Shown: positions 34,935 through 47,357, counted from the stretch's first letter. The stretch: 64,000 bases of DNA from Hortaea werneckii (GCA_037044905.1 JBAOKB010000037.1:1-64000), one strand, 5' to 3'. Numbers and translations: made by a program. Notes: generated from the letters alone by a model not told the origin.

Positions 34935-35777
34935 GGTGGTCTGCACATGTAGAAGGTCGGCGATGTCGAAATGCAAGCTCTCCATACTCATCCGTGCCAT
35001 CCCGGCTTCACACTCGATCGACGTAACGTATTCTTCCGTCATCTTCGTGTCCACGGATCTCGTCGGTGCTTCTCCTCGTTGTGGCATCTAAACTTCCGCA
35101 AGGTAGTCTTGTCCTCGTCCGAATCGATACACGTAGGAGAGTGCTGTGTCAATCCATGCCATGTGGCGAGCCGAGGCTCTGGAATTACGGTGGCGTCTCG
35201 GCCCGCGAGCTTGAGCAGAAGGCCATCGAATGATTGGTCGAATGGAAATTAGAGCCATCCTTCCGCTTGCTTCCCTGAGCGGGTGAGGCGGGGAAAGGAG
35301 CAGCGGGTCGAGCTGGTTCTGTTCCACTCGGCGGGGGTCTAAAGGATTTCACATGAAATTCCCATCCCTTCCAAGCCCTTTTTAATAATAGAATTCATTA
35401 ATGACCTTACTCCGGACAAGCAAAGCCAAGCTAATTGCACCGGGTCGGAGAATTCCGCTGGTTCTGGAGCGCGACAGCTCAACCACCTGCAAGTAGCGGG
35501 CCTACCGAGGAGGTTTCTGTGTAGGCGGGAGGTATACTTCTCCTACCATGATACGCGATAGGAAACGTATCCAGACATTTGACTTTCGTGGATGAAGCGC
35601 CACACTTAGTTGTTCTTCTTAATGAAGTCTACGTGAATGCTTCATCATCCCCCATCGCCCCCCCTGCCCCATCCCTTGAAATGTTGACGCGGTGACCCCA
35701 GTCGATCGTGGGTAGTGCACCAAGGTACTGTAGGAGGTACTTGTGAGTACCCAACAGGGAGTATTATACCGATCACA
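34935..35777. other. Intergenic region without a supported gene
   Basis: Ordinary composition; nothing was recognised apart from the probable promoter of the mannosyltransferase. Confidence 0.4.
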
Positions 35778-37266
35778 ATGGCCATCCCCTTCAGCAACCG
35801 ATACACCAAACTCGCCGCCGCGAGCATCGTCGCCTTCATCCTCTACTACCTCGCCATCAGCAACTCGCTGTTGGAAACGCCGCGGGTCCCGTTCCAGGAC
35901 CTGCCCGCCATCCGCGACGATGCCCACCGCCTGCCCACCGCCGACGATTTCCTGCCGCACTTCGAGGCGGTGATGCGCGCACCGGGCATGACCATCGCGC
36001 AGGCCAAGGCCGGCTGCAACTGGCCCGACGAGGGGAAAAGTCAACTTCCAGTTCGGGCCCGATTTCGACTGGGCGGCGAAAGATCGTTCGGATTGGGAGC
36101 TGAGGAGACGACGGAATCAGTGGCACCGCTTTATGCGCGATGGGCTGATACCCTATGCGCCTCATGCGGAGCAATTCCAGGGCAAGGGGGTTGTCATCGT
36201 CGCCGGCGACAGCGAGAGCATGAAGCGCGTGCGAGTCGTCCTGCGCGCATTGAAGAAGCTGGAGTCGAAGGTGGCGGTCGAGCTACACTATTGGGGTGAT
36301 GAGGTCGCCCAGACCGACTACGACGAGGTCATGGAAATGTGGGACGACATCCGCTTCAACGACCTCTCGGCGCCTCATAACATCTTCAAGGCGACGAGCT
36401 TTATTCCAAGTCCCAGGTTTCCGAACCTCACCCTACCCAACTACTCCTTCAAGACAGCCGCTATGATCAACTCCCGATTCGCTGAGCCTTTGCTCCTGGA
36501 CAGCGACAACATCCCGGTTATTGCACCCGAGGAGCTGTGGAACAGCGAAACGTACAAGGAATACGGCTCCGTCTTCTGGCCCGACATAGCACGGACTAGG
36601 CCCCAGAACCCCGTCTGGCCCATCACCAATACAGCGTGTCGAATGGACGAATGGGAGCAAGAGTCCGGGCAGCTGCTGGTAGACAAGACGCGATTCTTCT
36701 ACCACCTGCAGCTGGCCGCCTGGTTCAACAACGAACAAGGTTCATACTATGCCGGCTTCCTCCTCGGGGACAAAGACACATTCCGCTTCGCCTGGCACGC
36801 CCTCAAAACGCAATACGGTCGACCCTCGCGATGGTTGACGAGCGTGGGCACCCTCGCTCCTGAAGCGTTCGACAAGAAAGACAACCAGTACTGCGGACAC
36901 AGCTTCGCTCAGCACCACCCGGATCACGCCGATGGCCGTGTGGCATTCATGCACGGCGGGCTGCTAAAGACGATGGATCCGAAGGTCATGACGTGGCAGC
37001 GGACTAGAGGAGGCGTGTATCAGGTCTACAAGCGCGCGCCACAGGACGAGGACAAGGAGTACAACATGGACGTCACCATCGACATCGGAGACGCGATAGA
37101 TTACTGGGAAGACAAACCCGAAGGCACCAAAGCGCAATGGTGCACGCGGTTTAGAGATGTGACCGCAAGGCCGCTGGAGGAGATCATTCCCGGCGGCTTT
37201 GAGCAGACGTTTGAGGATGTGGGCGGGTATTGGATGCTAAACCTGACGCATCAACGACCGCATTAA
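35778..37266 (+). CDS. GT71 alpha-mannosyltransferase (MNN2-like), frame broken once
   Basis: It starts MAIPFSNRYTKL, followed by one membrane helix (AAASIVAFILYYLAISNSLL), the type II Golgi layout. The catalytic domain has KGVVIVAGDSESMKRV, LLLDSDNIPV (the DxD-type metal site) and GSVFWPDIARTR. NPVWPI and a Trp-rich end follow, as in Mannosyl_trans3 enzymes that build the N-glycan outer chain. The 1489 bases are one too many for a single frame. The shift lies in GGGGAAAA at 36032-36039, after GCNWPDEGK; dropping one A continues with VNFQFGPDFDW. No splice sites explain it, so it is either a real frameshift or a homopolymer error. Confidence 0.85.
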
Positions 37267-37367
37267 TGTAAATTTTTTAAATACCTTTGTTAACGACCTC
37301 GTTCCTGTATCATATTGTGAAGTGACAGCGCGCTTTGTCGCTGCTGACGAATTTATCCTTTGCCAGT

Positions 37368-39488
37368 CTAATAAGCAGTCCGTCCAGTCTTGACAGTACC
37401 AATCACACCCGCATCAGCCAGCTTCTCAATCATGTTGTACAGCACGAAATCACAGCCTCTCTTGACCACCATATTGATAGTGACAGGCACATACTCGGGA
37501 TGGAACGTCACCTCACTCTGATACTCGACCTGGCCAATGGGCACAGTAAAGTCAGCACAGCCATAAATCGGACAGATGCCCGCCCCAGTAATGGCTGCGC
37601 CCTCGGGCGTCACAGCCAAGAACGACGCTTTGGGGTTTCCGTTAATAAGGTCCTCTTCGCGGTAAGATGGAAGCCCGCCCGTGCCGATATCGTAAAGCAT
37701 GACGCTTTCGGAGCACGAGTCGGGTGTGGAGAACTGAATGTTACTTTCGTACCATTCGACAGCCGCGTTCTTCTCTTCGAGCGCGAGCTTGTATGTATCG
37801 GGGTTAATCGCCGTTTCGTTGAATGTGCGCCAGCCTTCACGGCGGGCGGGGTCAATAGGCGGGAAGCGGCCGTCGAAGAGTTCGCCCCAGCGCGAGATCA
37901 GCGGCTCGGCGACTTCGTCCCACTGGGTGAACCTGTTGATGATGCCCAAGGCATCACTGGAAAGCGAGTTGGCCGCGATGGGGTCCGAGGCGTTTTGGAC
38001 CGTCGCGGTAAGGTTTAGTCGCTTCACTTCCATGTTGAAGAGCGCTGACATGTTCCCAATGAAGGCCTCCAGAATGGGTTGTGCGGCCGAGTTGTTGAGC
38101 GGCAAGTAGTCAGTGGGATACAGAATCGTCTTCGGGAAGCTGTCGGTGTCGGGCACTGTCAACGCAGAAAGACCAGTCACGTTGGTACTCTGATGCAACG
38201 AAGGTATGTACCAATGCTTAGCAAAGTAAGCCCAACGATGGGGATCCCTCGAAAAGACACCGGCAGTGTCCGTTGCACCACCTAGCGGCAGGACTTGTTC
38301 GAGCGACATAAGGCCCTGACTCGGACGGTTGCCGTATGTTCCCGAAACAGCTGCAGGGCGACGCATGGAAGAGCCGGTGTCACTTCCAATAGCGTAGTCG
38401 AGCCAGTCATACGCCGCGATAGAGCACCCTCCGCCTGAGGATGAAGCTGAGCATGTAAGCCAGCCATCGCCGCGAGGATTGAACGGGTAATGTTCTTCTT
38501 GCCATTGCCTAAGAGAGGAGGAGGCGTCAGCTTGACCGTACCAACCTGATCGTGAGCTTGCGATAAAGATCAACTTACCAAGGATTGGCACCAGAAGCGA
38601 ATTGGGCCAACTTCTGCTTACCCACCAAGACGCCACCCAAGTCCACAATACGCTGGATACTAGGCGCATTCGAAGTCGCTGGTTCATTGATGTACGCCCA
38701 AGCCTGGCTACCACCTGTTGTGACGAGCCCTTTCATATCGTACAAGTCCTTGATGCCCACGCGGAAGCCAGCGAAAGGCCGCGGGTCATTCCATGAGTAT
38801 ATCCGGGACGGGACTGGGATTGCAGGATAGCGGAAAGCTGGGTACGTCAGGTCCAAGGGGGTGTAGCTACCATCGGCGGCTTCGTAAGTGCCGTAGAGGA
38901 AGTCACGATAGGCGTCTTCGTACAGGCGGTAGACAGGGACAAGTTGTAAGTCCTCTGCTGAGCCGGTTAGGATGTAGGGTCCAGGCGGCAAGGACGTCTC
39001 GTTGAAATCGCCAAAGGATAAAGCGCCTAGAAGCTTATGGCCTTGGGCGTGGTGTGGTTCATGAAGATGTGCTTCACGTCCATTCTTGAGAGTTGATCGA
39101 AAGCTGAGGTGGTAACGTTAACCAAGGGTGAGCGGGGAGCAATGTACACGCCTTCCATGAAGTCGAGCGAGAAGACATCGTCGCCGTCAAGGTACGCTTG
39201 GATGGTGTCTTCAATGCGATGTCCATCAATAATCCCGTCATCGGTACTGATGACGGTCATGGGCATGAAGAGGCTCTCATTCGTCTCCATCAAAACACTC
39301 TGGATGTTTGTTTCGGTGACCCTTGGATTCCGGGTATCAGCAAGGTAAGTATTGTTGCCCAATGTGAATACGACTCCATCCTGGATCGTCTTTTGAACGA
39401 CGGTAGGTGGATTACGCTTGTATGGTGCCGCGAGGGTAGTAGCTGCAATTGAAAGAAGAGCAAACGCTCTCACGACGGTAGAGTGCAT
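37368..39488 (-). CDS. Secreted amidase-signature family protein, frame broken once
   Basis: Exons 39488-38579 and 38508-37368 (70-bp intron) would encode about 683 residues. The signal peptide is MHSTVVRAFALLSIAATTLA. The amidase core has the catalytic Lys in GIKDLYDMKG, the cis-Ser and nucleophile Ser in SSSGGGCSIAAYDWL and IGSDTGSSMRRPA, and a long C-terminal lobe. One base is missing near 39,033-39,046: the first part ends in MNHTTPKA and the second resumes HKLLGALSFGDFNET. The substrate is not predictable. It is convergent with the mannosyltransferase; their stops are about 100 bp apart. Confidence 0.82.
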
Positions 39489-40486
39489 CGTAATTCGATT
39501 GATGAACAACTCTTCCAAACACATGACCACAGCCTACCATGGCCATGCATAAATATCATCTGCGCCAGCTGCTGTGAGATTTTGGCCGTGATAGGGCAAG
39601 TCAGTTTATCTAGAGCTCAAAACGTCTACCTTCCCAATAAGGCAACTAGCGGCATCGCAGGTGTAGATGAGAACTGCCATGTCGCTTGGCTGGTGGGCCT
39701 CTGGAGGATGCTACGGAGTGCGGCATCTTGGCGCGTCAGCTCCGTCGGTAGGGAGGCATTTGAAATCTTCGGCGTCGTGGGCGGGGAGGTGAAAGACATG
39801 GACCTTCTGTCACCAAACAGATGGACTCGACTACCCAGGACTCACTGCGTGGTCCGACATTGTCATAAGAGCAGAGAAGTGAAGACAGAATCTCGGAAAC
39901 TCAAGGTGGAGACTGCCAAGCGAAGGCGGCACGGAGCGCTCATGCGGACCTGCCTTACGTTCTCCACCGCATCTACCTCTGAGATGATAAGACAACGTCT
40001 GCCGTCGGATCGAAATGTCCAAATCCAGAAGCTTGAATGAAGATGCTGTGTCAGCGCCTTCGATGGTGGCGACGCAATGTATGCCGCTGTGAATGACCTA
40101 GTAGCAGCCGGTGAGACTCTCGGGTCACAATGTTCGTCACTGGGAGAGTGAAATACATGGGCTCAGTGTATTGGTATTATTCGGCAGTGGAATGATCTGC
40201 TTGCGAGAGAAGATACTTGAGTGCCGTTTCAGTTTTCTTACAGCAGCGAATCAGTCGTCTGCGGCTGCCAACTTCAAACAAAAATAGAGAAATCTGCAGA
40301 GCTCCTGAGTGCATTTCAACCATAAGTCGGAAAGCACGGGATGTCGATGTATGCCGTGGATGGTTGCAAATTTCTCTCAGAACATTGGCAAAAAAGCGAT
40401 CCAGGACATGCATCAGATGCGGCCCTACGCAGCATAGCGCAACGGATTTTCGCTCTTTGACTCCGGACAGTTTGCCACGACTGAAA
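39489..40486. other. Intergenic region without a supported gene
   Basis: Frames of up to 185 codons occur on the plus strand, but they lack motifs and run antisense-like through promoter sequence. Nothing is supported. Confidence 0.4.
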
Positions 40487-42073
40487 TCAACCCACAAACT
40501 GCCTGTCCAGATACCTTCGAAAACCAATAAAAAGTAACGCCCACCCTCCACCTTCAGCAGGGACCAGCTCAAACATTTCCCATTTGGCATCACTACCCCC
40601 ACCGACCACATAAATCACCGCTCCTTCATCATCTCCAGCAGCTCCCTTCCTATTCTTAATACACAGCAACCCTCTCGGCGGTCTCCCGCTAGGGTCAGCC
40701 GGCAAAGGCGGGACAGGGTGTTTGACTCTGACTCTCTTCCCGTCCGGCGCCGTGGTCCACGAGGAATTGATACCGCCTTGCCAATGGGGAGGATCATCAC
40801 CCATGCTGAAAGCCGCGCTGGCTACGCTTCGCACATCCTTGAACACTTTTGGCGCCCAGGGACTGGCTTTTAGTGCCGCCAAAGCCGAGACACTGGGACC
40901 GGCGGAGGAGGGAGATGCGGAGGCGGGCACGGGGCGGAGACCGTAGTATTCTTGCACGGATCCTTGATAGCCTGTTCCGCTGGCGGCGGTGACCGGAGCG
41001 GAGGGAGTGATGGAGGCGGGCGAGGAACGGCCAGTGCCTGAGAGCGAAGAAGATGGTCCAGTAGAGAAGCGGTGTGGATTGTGGGAGAGACTTTGGCTCT
41101 TCCTGTGTTGTTGTTTTCTTTCTCGCGCTTCGCGATCGATCTGCGCGGTTAATGCGGTCGCCTCAGGCGGGCGTAGGTCAAAAACATGTAGGGTTCCTTT
41201 ATCAGAGGTACTGGCAAGCCATGTTCCACAGGGCGAGAAAGCCAGAGAAAGTATGACAGCGTGATCGACACCCCTCCGGAATTCGAATAGCTGATCTGTG
41301 GAGTGGGTATCAAAGACTCGGATCAGTGTGCCTTGCTCAGAAGCGGTGGCAAGTAAAGCACCATCTGAGCTGAGTGAAAGCTGCCTGAGGGAAGAGGTAT
41401 GCGCACGTAGAACACGTTTCTTGCTCGACTCGGAGTTTAGGGTGATGAGCTGGACTTGGCCAGTGCTTTGGGCTGGCAGGGCGAGGATGTCTCCCTGCAA
41501 AGACGCAAGAGCGTAAGGGTTAGGCCCAGTCGGATGCAGTGACTTTGGGACGTTAGGAGCTTTCGATGCCGTCTCCTCTTCGTGTCGCATTGGGATGGCA
41601 TCTTTGTTTGTGAAACGGGGTTCGGCCTGGCCGGGTGAGGAAGGCGACCTCGGTTCGCTTTTCAAAGTCTGATGCAAAAAGACGATTACACGATGCTCCA
41701 GGATAACAACCAAGTTCTTGGTGCTTAATCTGAGACCTCTTATTTCCTCCCGAAAGTCAAGCCTCGCAACTTCGCGGCCCAGGAGTGCATCCCACCATAC
41801 TACCACGCTGGATTTGCCGGCAGGCCTCCTTCCGCCAGCAGTCAGCGCGAGGTAACGATCATCTAGCTGCTCGGCTATAGCGTAGCCACCTTCGCGCCTG
41901 TCACCGGTTGGCGACAGCGGCAAGGTCGGATGATAGGTGGTGAGGCAGTTGTCGGTACGGAAACAGCGCAAGCCGTCGGAGAGGGCGGCGATGAAACGAT
42001 TGCCAGTGGCGGAGAAGGAGACGGATAGAACGGCTGGATGTGTGGCAGGTTGGATGGGAGTCCGGGTATTCAT
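40487..42073 (-). CDS. HSV2: PROPPIN WD40 protein, SVP1-like protein 2
   Basis: A single exon of 528 residues. It starts MNTRTPIQPATHPAVLSVSF and follows the seven-bladed propeller of PROPPINs: GDRREGGYAIAEQLDDRYLAL, YALASLQGDILALPAQSTGQ (given in two parts), LATASEQGTLIRVFDT, then the lipid-binding FRRG box in FEFRRGVDHAVI, then WLASTSDKGTLHVF. FRRG binds PI3P and PI(3,5)P2 on endosome and vacuole membranes. The family acts in micro-autophagy and membrane traffic. A Ser/Pro-rich insertion follows blade 5, longer than in yeast. Similarity to fungal Hsv2 rather than Atg18 rests on the SDKGTLHVF block and the N-terminus. Confidence 0.88.
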   Translation of the reverse strand: MNTRTPIQPATHPAVLSVSFSATGNRFIAALSDGLRCFRTDNCLTTYHPTLPLSPTGDRREGGYAIAEQLDDRYLALTAGGRRPAGKSSVVVWWDALLGREVARLDFREEIRGLRLSTKNLVVILEHRVIVFLHQTLKSEPRSPSSPGQAEPRFTNKDAIPMRHEEETASKAPNVPKSLHPTGPNPYALASLQGDILALPAQSTGQVQLITLNSESSKKRVLRAHTSSLRQLSLSSDGALLATASEQGTLIRVFDTHSTDQLFEFRRGVDHAVILSLAFSPCGTWLASTSDKGTLHVFDLRPPEATALTAQIDREARERKQQHRKSQSLSHNPHRFSTGPSSSLSGTGRSSPASITPSAPVTAASGTGYQGSVQEYYGLRPVPASASPSSAGPSVSALAALKASPWAPKVFKDVRSVASAAFSMGDDPPHWQGGINSSWTTAPDGKRVRVKHPVPPLPADPSGRPPRGLLCIKNRKGAAGDDEGAVIYVVGGGSDAKWEMFELVPAEGGGWALLFIGFRRYLDRQFVG

Positions 42074-43072
42074 GACTGAAGAGTTGTTTAGGGTAGAATG
42101 GGCATCGATTCCATTATCACACGTGGCGAATGGTTGTCATGTCGGAAGCAAGCGAAATCTGCCGGTCTAGCCAGTGGAGATAGAGTTGGCCACGATCCTG
42201 GGCGTCAAAGGTGGCATCTCATCGAGTCTCGATACCTTGCACCGAATGCTGGGGTAGAAATGTGGCCGAGTGTGGTTATGTGTGTGTGTGTGTGTGTCTG
42301 ACGTGGAGACGCTTGTGACTACTACATACGTACCTAGGTAGGTAGGTACCTAGGTAGTCGGGATGTTTTGATGATGAGCTTATCACATGGATGAAGTGCG
42401 GATCAAGCTTGCGCAGGGACCTCCTCCGCAAAATGAGGCTCGACGGCCAGAGCCAATCGGGCCGCAGCCGGCGTTGAACCCCTTTGCCGGGCAGACAGGC
42501 ATTCGCAGGGGGACAGGACAGGACAGGACAGCATACGCCTGGACGCCGGTCACCAGAATCCCATTCCCTACCTACACATACACTGCCTACCTACCTTAGG
42601 TACATAGGGTACCCATTCACGACGCTCGCTACCGATCATCTCAGCTACTGTGTTAGGAGAAGATATTCCGTAGCTGTTGCAACACTCTCCCTACCTAGTA
42701 CCTACACAGTACGTGGTAAGGATTGAGGAGGTGAGTGGACACCGCACGCGCCGGGAAGGAAGGAAGGGAGGGAGGGTGCAGGCATTGGGCGAGCACTTGC
42801 CGTCTGAACGCACCTCGCATATGGGCTCGGATCCAGAAGAGAAGGAGCAGCCCATCTGCCTGCCTTCACTCGCCCTTCCCTCCTTCCCTCTGCGACGCCT
42901 CTCAACCCTCGCGCCTTCCAACTGACACAGCTGCCCCCGACCGCCAGTTCCATCCGCCGAACCTCCATCCCTACCTACCTCGCTTCCATAGCGATCACCT
43001 AACCGACACCCCTCCAACACCGCCAAAATCTCTCGCCCAACTTCGCCCCCGCAATCCCCGCCGCCGGCCAGC
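42074..43072. promoter_or_regulatory. Divergent promoter of HSV2 and the septin, with simple repeats
   Basis: It contains a TG run (42281-42297), two TACCTAGGTA palindromes (42330-42339 and 42346-42355), a GGACA tandem (about 42510-42531), CCTACC/GGTAGG repeats (42570-42720) and a CT-rich leader before the septin ATG. No gene was seen. Confidence 0.55.
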
Positions 43073-44524
43073 ATGTCGTCGGCCAACATGTCCGCCATGA
43101 AGCTGCGCCGCAAGAAGAACGTCAAGAAGGGAATCCAGTTCTGTCTGATGGTCTGCGGCGCCTCAGGCACCGGTCGCACCACCTTCGTCAACACCCTCTG
43201 CGGACGCCCCGTCCTGGGTCCCCACGGCTCCGCCGCCGGCGCCTCCACCTCCTACCGCGACTACGACGACCCCTCCACCGCCCACGAGGAGGAAGGCGTG
43301 AAGATCAAGCCCGTGACCGTCGAGCTCGAGCTGGATGAGGAAGGCACGCGCGTGAGCCTGACCATCGTCGACACCCCGGGCTTCGGCGACGCCATCGACA
43401 ACGAGGCTGCCTTCGGCGAGATCTCCACCTACCTCGAGCGCCAGTACGATGACATTCTGGCCGAAGAGAGCCGGATCAAGCGTAACCCACGCTTCCGGGA
43501 CAACCGTGTACACGTACTGCTGTACTTCGTGCAGCCGACCGGTAAGGAGACATCCACCTAACCCGACAAATCTAGCGATGCGCCGCGCTGGATACAGGTT
43601 ATGTGGTACGTCTTTTCTGATGGCTAACGCAATCTACAGGTCACGGCCTCCGCGAACTCGATATTGAGCTCATGCGCCGCCTCTCGCCCCGCGTCAACGT
43701 GATCCCCGTCATCGGCAAGGCTGACTCGCTCACACCCCTCGAGCTCGCCGAGAGCAAGAAGCTGATCATGGAGGACATCGAGCACTACCGCATCCCAGTA
43801 TACAACTTCCCATACGACATCGAAGAGGACGATGAGGACACGGTGGAGGAGAACGCTGAGCTGCGAGGACTGATGCCGTTCGCTATCGTCGGTTCGGAGG
43901 ACGTCGTCGAGGTATGATCACTCTTGAACGAAGCTACTGACCTGCTGTGGGCTGTACACGTGGATGCTGACACGATATGCAGGTGGACGGCCGCCAAGTC
44001 CGCGCCCGAACATACCCCTGGGGAACGGTTGAGGTGGATAACCCGCGCCACAGCGATTTCCTCGCCATCCGATCCGCCCTTCTCCACTCTCACCTGGCTG
44101 ATCTGAAGGAAATCACCCACGACTTCCTCTACGAAAACTACCGAACGGAGAAGCTGAGCAAGTCCGTGACGGGCGGACCCGACTCGGGCTCTCAAGACGT
44201 AAGTCACAACCTCACCACCCAACCTGTTGTAACGATTACTAACTCGTTCTCTTTCAACTACAGGTCGAAGCAGGCTCGCTAGACCCACAATCACTCGCCT
44301 CGCAATCCGTCCGCCTGAAAGAGGAGCAGCTCCGCCGCGAGGAGGAGAAGCTGCGCGAGATCGAACTCAAGGTGCAGCGCGAGATCAACGAGAAGCGACA
44401 GGAGCTGCTGGCGCGCGAGAGCCAGCTGAAGGAGCTCGAGAGCCGGATGGTCCGGGAAGGCACCCCGCGGGAGGGCGTGAGCACTATTGGAGACGAGGAG
44501 TCGGAGGCTGGTGCTGCCGCCTAG
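43073..44524 (+). CDS. CDC11: Septin, CDC11/AspA class
   Basis: Exons 43073-43541, 43640-43911, 43983-44198 and 44264-44524 give 405 residues. A polybasic stretch (KLRRKKNVKKG) precedes the P-loop variant GASGTGRTT, which has Arg where most septins have Lys, as in the Cdc11/AspA group. The switch is DTPGFGD and the base-binding motif is GKAD. The septin unique element is followed by a coiled coil rich in Glu/Arg (RLKEEQLRREEEKLREIE and onward) at the C-terminus. It polymerises with other septins into hetero-octamers at the septum and cortex. All splice sites are canonical and the frame is clean. Confidence 0.93.
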
Positions 44525-45711
44525 GCTATCCGTCAACGCTGAGCCTTAGTTGGTGGGCCTGCCACAACACACATGGCGTGTCCACCTGCCAAACGGTCGC
44601 ACGTGCTGAGGTTGTTTCAATCATGTGCTTGTCATGTCGACATTTTCCTTGGGAGCGGAATTTGCAAGCAAGGGCGGCGGAGTGTTGAGGAATGGATGAA
44701 GGAGAGGAGAAGGAGGGAGATTGAGCATGTTGCGAACCAGAAAAGGAAGAAAAACAGAGGAGCTAGCTTATAATACCCGGTTTATTATTCCTTCCATGTG
44801 TAACTCTTTAGTCTTTTGGTTGTGAGGTGATATCTTCTTTTTTTATTTATTTTTAAAAATGTAGACAAGGAGAAGAAATGGTCTAATGCAGTGGAATATG
44901 TCTATCATATTTCTTTATCATCAACTAATTTTTTTTTTTTTTTTTTTTTTTCCAAAATGTAGAAAAGGAGAAGAAATAGTTTAATGCAGTGGAATATCTC
45001 TATTGCTTTTTTCATCAGCTATTGATTTTTCATGGACCAATGAGGACTTGGAGGATTTAAATGGGGTGAGTTATGATAGAGAAAAGCATGTCGCTGTGTG
45101 GTGTGATGACATGAAATATTGGTCTTGTATAGTACATTTGGTCTATAATACAAGTAGCGCCATAACGATGTCGCGCCTCCCGCAAGCGTGGTGCCGCATA
45201 CAGCCCACCGCCTGCGAGTGTGCGCAAATGACTCATCGGCGAGGGCAGGGCCGGGTTGGAAGCGCCATACATTGCAGCAACCATCTCTCTGCTCTTTGCG
45301 CCCACAGGGTGCCCGTAACCCATGTCCAATGCTCGAAGGAGGATCCGCCGTCGGCACCTTCTCCTCTTCTCGCCAGGATTCTCCTGACAGGTCCCCACGC
45401 ATTTCGGTTGGCATGCGGAGGGAAACAGCGATCGCATCGCCATCGGGGCTTCGATTCCATCAAGTGCTTGTGCCCGGTCATGGCACTGTAGCTGGCGCGG
45501 CTTCGTCGAGGTAGGCCGGAGCGTGGAGTCCATGTCCGGCGTTACGGGAGGGTATGATGAGAGCAAAGGTAGGAATGGATGCGCGAGCACGACCTCACTT
45601 TGGACGACCCGGGCGGCTCAGACAGGCTGCATGTGACCGCATGCCCTATCCTCTTTTTCTTCGCGGCGGCGCTTGAAAGTTCTCCGAAAGAAAAGAACAG
45701 TTTCCACAATC
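44525..45711. other. Gene-free interval with poly-T and a duplicated block
   Basis: A 23-base T run (44929-44951) separates two similar 65-70-bp blocks. Further right, long frames on the minus strand (45,019-45,590) lack recognised motifs and overlap one another, so no gene is called. Confidence 0.45.
44856..45022. repeat. Imperfect direct duplication flanking a poly-T tract
   Basis: Blocks at about 44856-44925 and 44954-45022 share AATGTAGA-AAGGAGAAGAAAT and TAATGCAGTGGAATAT in the same order, with a period near 98 bp. The poly-T run lies between them. Confidence 0.75.
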
Positions 45712-46372
45712 TTAAGCCTCGTTCGGGTTGGTAGGGCTCGTAGTCCCCGCCCCAATATCCGCTTTGCGTTTCGTGTTGTCCTTGATAGCTTTCGTAACTG
45801 GACCGTCTCCTCTCTTCGGCGCTGACGAGGAGGGCTTGGATTTTGAAGATTGCTTGTTTGATGCTGTAGAGGGGCTCTTGATCTCATGTGTAGGGAAGCG
45901 CACAGCCTTGAGGGCGTTTTCGGTCTGCGGGCCTGTGGGGAGGTATTTGGGTTCTAGGAGGCCGATCTAAATGCGCACATGTCCCGGTCAGTACCCTGTT
46001 GTAAAACACGAGCCACATAGATAAGACTTTGACGCCTTTCTTCGTTCCATCTGCTTTCAAGAAAGAAAACAAGAAAAGAAGGGGGAAAAGACTCACCATA
46101 GACAATAACCTCCACACCGTATCGCTCGGCTGGGCCCCAACACCAAGCCAGTACGCACACCGACTGACATCGACCTTGACATCTTTGACCTTGCGGTCGC
46201 CCGGCTCGGCGCCGACGGGGAGTTCGGGGATCGGGTTGTACGTGCCCAGGACCTCGAGGGGTTTGGAGTCGCGCGCCGTCTGGGCGTGGGCCAGGACGAT
46301 GTTGTAGCGCGGGTGGTGGCGTTTGGCGCCGCCGGGGGTGGAGACGCGGGAGAGGCGGAGGCGGAGGACCAT
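45712..46372 (-). CDS. MRPS16: Mitochondrial small-subunit ribosomal protein bS16m
   Basis: Exons 46372-46097 and 45966-45712 (130-bp intron) give 176 residues. The S16 fold is clear: VLRLRLSRV, HHPRYNIVLAHAQTARDSKP, EVLGTYNPIPELP and RCAYWLGVGAQPSDTVWRLL. After the core there is a Lys/Ser-rich extension of about 70 residues ending in PTNPNEA, as is usual in fungi. It is a structural protein of the mitoribosome small subunit. The start was chosen at the Met that opens the S16 domain; a longer upstream frame has no support. Confidence 0.92.
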
Positions 46373-47357
46373 GGTTGTCGTGCTGATGTATGTGTTAGGA
46401 GTGAGGCAGATGGGTTTATTGAGTGGGGTTTTGGGACTATGGGCTCGAGACATTGAGATGCTCCGAGATGCTGGACGGATAGCGGAGGCTTCGGAGGAGA
46501 GAGTGCGGAATTCTCCCCGTGGAAGTCCTTGACTTGGAACCAAGATGGAGACCGCTTTGGAAGAGTTCTAAACCAAATAACTGCAATAGCGCAATCCAAG
46601 GATAAGCATATGAATAATTGCACTGGCGCGCACGAAATGATTCACTGCATCTTCTTCTTGTGTGGGTTTCCACTCGGTTACACTCGCCAGCGTTCTCAAG
46701 TCCAGCTACATCCTCATCAGGACACACATCGGTGCCCGCAATGATGGCCTTACTTGTTACACATATGACGAAAACGCATGGCCACCTGAAATGAAATTTC
46801 AGCAAATTTCAGGAACTAACTGGTAGGAAGGGAGAGAAGGGCCAAAAGAGGGGGAAGGGATGAAAAGAAAAAGAAAAAGAAAAGACAGGCGCAGATGCAG
46901 AGTTAGCTGACCTTGTCCGAAATGGATGGCATGACGACGGTGAAATTCAAGATCAGCATTAGAACGCTTGTATGTGGGGTTTACTGCCCCTATTGGCCAA
47001 AAAGCCCATCATCACACTTTCCTCATGGCTGTTTCAAACAATGTGTACTTTGCCCAGTGTCTGCCCCGTACGCTTTGCCCTCCATCTCTCTCCCTGAAAC
47101 GGACGCAGCATCGTTAGTAAAGCACCACCTACTTGCCCGGCCTGCCCTTAACTCAATGTCCTGCGCTCGTCGATTGGCGATGTCCGTTGCTCTGTGCCTC
47201 GTACAGCTCCCTGCAAGCTATCTTCACATCCTGATCAACTGCAGTGCTTATGCGCTCGTTACTTCACCCGGCTCCCGACGTTCGCCCTTTGCGAAAGAGT
47301 CTGTGACACCTAACAGAAACAGCTGCCTGCACGGACGGCCATCTTGTGAGGTCGTGC
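46373..47357. other. Intergenic region without a supported gene
   Basis: An A/G-rich tract (46,825-46,890) and ordinary sequence; nothing is coding with confidence. Confidence 0.4.

Noticed and set aside
39483..40040. 185-codon plus-strand frame upstream of the amidase
   Set aside because: It covers the amidase start and promoter, lacks motifs and has no supporting splice signals.
43163..43513. Minus-strand 116-codon frame across the septin
   Set aside because: Antisense shadow of septin exon 1.
45019..45590. Three overlapping minus-strand frames up to 177 codons
   Set aside because: No recognised motif. Mutual overlap with plus-strand frames suggests chance openness in GC-rich DNA.
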